From assembly GCA_021801945.1 (NCBI GenBank), contig JAKABE010000098.1, forward strand, positions 1-9,350: DNA of 9,350 bases, given 5' to 3'. Positions 7,555 to 9,350 of this stretch are shown here, in pieces (position 1 is the stretch's first letter; the number at the start of each line of letters is the position of its first letter). The notes under the pieces were generated by a model. That model was not told where the DNA came from. It saw only the letters and a list, made by a program, of their open reading frames with translations, and did no database searches. Origin of the DNA: Acidobacteriota bacterium (GTDB lineage Bacteria > Acidobacteriota > Terriglobia > Terriglobales > Acidobacteriaceae). The position numbers and the translations under genes were made by a program.

Positions 7555-7788
7555 ATGCGTATTTACGAGGTGATTTCTGCTCCGGGAAGAGGCTCGCGTT
7601 CTGGTATTCTTGGTTGGTTCGCTCCTATGCGCTGGTTGATGATTGGCTTTGTCGCCTCACTGGTCGCGCTGCTCGTGGCAGCCGCGGGGATGACACGCCA
7701 CATCTTGATCCACCATGCCAAGCACCGCCGCGAGGAGCTTACACGCCTGGAAGCCGCGCCGGAGAACGACCTGGAACTGGAGCCCTGA
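7555..7788 (+). CDS. Small single-pass membrane protein of unknown function
   Basis: I do not recognise this 77-residue protein. It has one clear hydrophobic segment (about 26-45, MRWLMIGFVASLVALLVAAA), then a His/Arg/Lys-rich stretch (HILIHHAKHRR) and an acidic tail (EAAPENDLELEP). By the positive-inside rule the C-terminus is probably cytoplasmic. It fills the space between cutA (30 bases upstream) and bioY (47 bases downstream) on the same strand, which supports a real gene. The ATG at 7555 lacks a visible ribosome binding site. An internal ATG at 7627, just before the membrane segment, would give 53 residues; TGGTATTCT at 7602-7610 resembles an extended -10 element that could feed that shorter form. 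It has no catalytic motif and no lipobox. Confidence 0.55.
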   Translation: MRIYEVISAPGRGSRSGILGWFAPMRWLMIGFVASLVALLVAAAGMTRHILIHHAKHRREELTRLEAAPENDLELEP

Positions 7789-7823
7789 AGGCCGGGTGGA
7801 TGAAACGCCGTGCAAAGTGAAGC

Positions 7824-7830
7824 AAAAGGA
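7824..7830 (+). promoter_or_regulatory. Ribosome binding site deciding the bioY start
   Basis: AAAAGGA ends five bases before the ATG at 7836. The earlier in-frame ATG at 7830 overlaps this site, so initiation at 7836 is favoured. Confidence 0.6.
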
Positions 7831-7835
7831 TGACC

Positions 7836-8435
7836 ATGAGCAAAAATCTCACTCTACCGCTAACCTCCGAGAGGTTTTCCGCCGCAGCGCCGTCAATCTG
7901 GCTGCGGGGGGCCGGGATGGTGCTGGCGGGCAGCGCGGTGGTGGCTATGTGTGCGCATGTAGCGCTGCCCCTGTACTTCACTCCGGTGCCGCTGACCCTG
8001 CAACCCTTTGCCGTGCTTCTTCTGGGCCTGCTGTTCAGCCCTCGGCTGGCCGGCGCGACGTTGGTCGCCTACGTGGCCGAGGGCGCGCTGGGGCTGCCTG
8101 TCTTTGCTCCCGGCACCATGGCGTCCGGCGGTGTGGCGCATCTTTTTGGGCCCACCGGGGGCTATCTGCTCTGCTACCCGGCCGCCGCAGCAATGGTTTC
8201 ATGGCTCTGGCGCCGTGGCCGGCGCAGCTTTGCGACGGCGGCGCTGAGCGCGGCTGCGGGCGATCTGGCGATTCTGGTTTGCGGTGCTCTTTGGCTGGCA
8301 GCCTTTACCCATCTCTCTGCCCTTCCATCCATTGCGCTCGCCGTGCTACCGTTCATGCCCGGCGATGCGCTGATGGTCGCCTCAGCGGCCGCAGTGGCCG
8401 CCGGCTGGTTGCGGCTACGCCGCCGAGCGGCTTAG
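7836..8435 (+). CDS. bioY: Biotin transporter BioY (ECF S-component)
   Basis: This is a 199-residue integral membrane protein of the BioY family, the biotin-binding S-component of energy-coupling-factor uptake systems. About six hydrophobic segments are visible. Family marks are PVPLTLQPFAV (50-60), the long AEGALGLPVFAPG segment (81-93), GPTGGYLL (105-112) and a terminal PFMPGDALM (172-180), like the usual F-x-PGD motif. The last residues are Arg-rich (RLRRRAA), consistent with a cytoplasmic end. A two-residue-longer start at 7830 is possible, but its ATG overlaps the ribosome binding site. No ATPase (bioM-like) or EcfT (bioN-like) gene is adjacent, so the protein either shares a module coded elsewhere or works alone, as reported for some BioY proteins. 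No BirA-like palindrome was seen upstream. It lies 47 bases after the small membrane protein gene and about 53 before mqnD. Confidence 0.94.
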   Translation: MSKNLTLPLTSERFSAAAPSIWLRGAGMVLAGSAVVAMCAHVALPLYFTPVPLTLQPFAVLLLGLLFSPRLAGATLVAYVAEGALGLPVFAPGTMASGGVAHLFGPTGGYLLCYPAAAAMVSWLWRRGRRSFATAALSAAAGDLAILVCGALWLAAFTHLSALPSIALAVLPFMPGDALMVASAAAVAAGWLRLRRRAA

Positions 8436-8488
8436 CCGACGGCGCTGTTATTCCATTTGTTGGTTTGCTGAAAGGATGATTGATTGCA

Positions 8489-9350
8489 GTGGTTACCTCC
8501 CCGTCTGACTCTGTTTCCGCGCCTGGCGTGACCGAGATTTCTGTTGCGCACAGCCCTGACTCCGACGACGCCTTCATGTTTTACGGGCTGGCCACGAACA
8601 AGGTTCGTGTGCCCGGCTATCGGTTTTCCCACACTCTCTCCGACATTGAAACGCTGAACCGCCGCGCACAGAACGAGGCTTTCTACGACGTGACGGCGAT
8701 CAGTTTCCACGCTTATCCGTACGTACAGAAGGATTACGCGCTGATGGGCTGCGGCGGCAGCGTGGGCGAGGGCTACGGCCCAATGGTCGTCGCCAGCCGC
8801 CCGCTCACGACGGAGGATCTGGGCCGCATCCGTGTGGCCGTTCCCGGCACGATGACCACCGCCTATCTGGCGCTGAAGATCTTCAACCCGGCGATCCAAA
8901 CCGTTTCCGTACCATTTGACCAGATCATTCCCGAGATCCTGGCCGGGCACTTCGACGCCGGTCTGATCATCCATGAGGGCCAGCTCACCTACAGCTCCAG
9001 TGGACTCTACAAGGTGATCGACCTGGGAATGTGGTGGCGCGAGACCACCGGCCTGGTGCTGCCGCTGGGCGGAAACGCCATCCGCCGCTCGTTGGGGGCG
9101 GAAGCGCACAAGATCATCTCCAAAGCCTTGCGCGACTCGATCCGATACGCTCTGGAACATCGCGAGCAGGCGCTTGAATACGCGATGCAATTTGCCCGCG
9201 ACCTGGACGCGGCGCTGGCCAGCCGCTTTGTGAGCATGTATGTGAACGACCGCACCCTGGACTATGGCGGGGATGGCCGCGAAGCTATCCGCAAGCTGCT
9301 GGCCCTTGGTTACGAGCGAGGCATTATTCCCGTTGAGCCGCAGGTGGATT
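8489..9350 (+). CDS. mqnD: MqnD-type menaquinone biosynthesis enzyme, 3'-partial
   Basis: About 287 residues are visible of a VitK2_biosynth/MqnD family protein, the 1,4-dihydroxy-6-naphthoate synthase that splits cyclic dehypoxanthinyl futalosine in the futalosine route to menaquinone. The fold resembles periplasmic binding proteins, but this is a cytoplasmic enzyme with no signal peptide. Motifs are HSPDSDDAF (21-29), DIETLN (52-57), DVTAISFHAY (67-76), PGTMTTAYLAL (119-129), FDAGLIIHE (155-163) whose His162 matches the catalytic His of Thermus MqnD, and WWRETTGLVLPLGG (182-195). The N-terminal motif differs from the SPCPNDTF of Thermus-type enzymes. The start is not ATG. An in-frame TGA ends at 8479; AAAGGA (8471-8476) could serve GTG at 8489 (12 bases) or TTG at 8480 (3 bases), and GTG at 8528 is closest to conserved sequence. 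The usual length is 270-290 residues, so only a few codons should be missing. A related MqnA-type or binding-protein role is the main alternative. Confidence 0.86.
   Translation, partial: MVTSPSDSVSAPGVTEISVAHSPDSDDAFMFYGLATNKVRVPGYRFSHTLSDIETLNRRAQNEAFYDVTAISFHAYPYVQKDYALMGCGGSVGEGYGPMVVASRPLTTEDLGRIRVAVPGTMTTAYLALKIFNPAIQTVSVPFDQIIPEILAGHFDAGLIIHEGQLTYSSSGLYKVIDLGMWWRETTGLVLPLGGNAIRRSLGAEAHKIISKALRDSIRYALEHREQALEYAMQFARDLDAALASRFVSMYVNDRTLDYGGDGREAIRKLLALGYERGIIPVEPQVD

Noticed and set aside
7715..8479. 254-codon plus-strand frame across the small membrane gene and bioY
   Set aside because: It overlaps bioY in another frame, has low-complexity Arg/Ala/Gly composition and no ribosome binding site. 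BioY motifs in the other frame are unambiguous.
8476..8508. Short ATG frame just after the AAAGG at 8471-8475
   Set aside because: It ends after about ten codons and overlaps the mqnD start in another frame. At most it is a chance mini-frame.
8432..9190. 252-codon minus-strand frame opposite mqnD
   Set aside because: It is an antisense shadow of the MqnD coding region with no recognisable motif. The plus strand carries all MqnD landmarks.

Overview
This GC-rich window most likely comes from a member of the Acidobacteriota (class Terriglobia type). The evidence is a very large Oar-like TonB-dependent receptor with an N-terminal carboxypeptidase-regulatory-like domain, a family that is heavily expanded in that phylum. 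It sits beside a tannase/feruloyl-esterase family gene typical of plant-matter degraders, and the window also carries a futalosine-pathway menaquinone gene. The assignment is inferred from gene content and protein style. There is no rRNA, tRNA, mobile element, CRISPR array or phage gene in the window.

Layout. Positions 1-1343 (+) hold the 3' part of a secreted tannase/feruloyl esterase family hydrolase; its N-terminus and signal peptide lie left of the window. After a 132-base convergent gap, the minus strand carries one giant gene, 5657 down to 1476, for an outer-membrane TonB-dependent receptor of about 1393 residues. It has a signal peptide, a carboxypeptidase-regulatory-like domain, an unusual Pro/Ala-rich linker of about 200 residues, a plug and a barrel. 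A 347-base divergent control region (5658-6004) follows, with a plausible promoter and a strong leader hairpin for the receptor.

From 6005 to the right edge all genes point right: obgE (ribosome-assembly GTPase, with TKTD in place of the usual NKxD in G4), cutA, a 77-residue single-membrane-segment protein of unknown function, bioY (biotin uptake S-component), and a nearly complete mqnD (menaquinone biosynthesis by the futalosine route). The last four genes are separated by only about 30-55 bases and may be co-transcribed. They are housekeeping and cofactor genes with no obvious single shared pathway.

I found no convincing undescribed multi-gene system. The items most worth a second look are the receptor's TonB-like Pro-rich linker and long structured leader, the variant G4 motif of ObgE, the unknown small membrane protein, and the variant N-terminal motif and non-ATG start of MqnD. 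The mqnD gene is easy to miss because it has no usable ATG and is cut by the window end.
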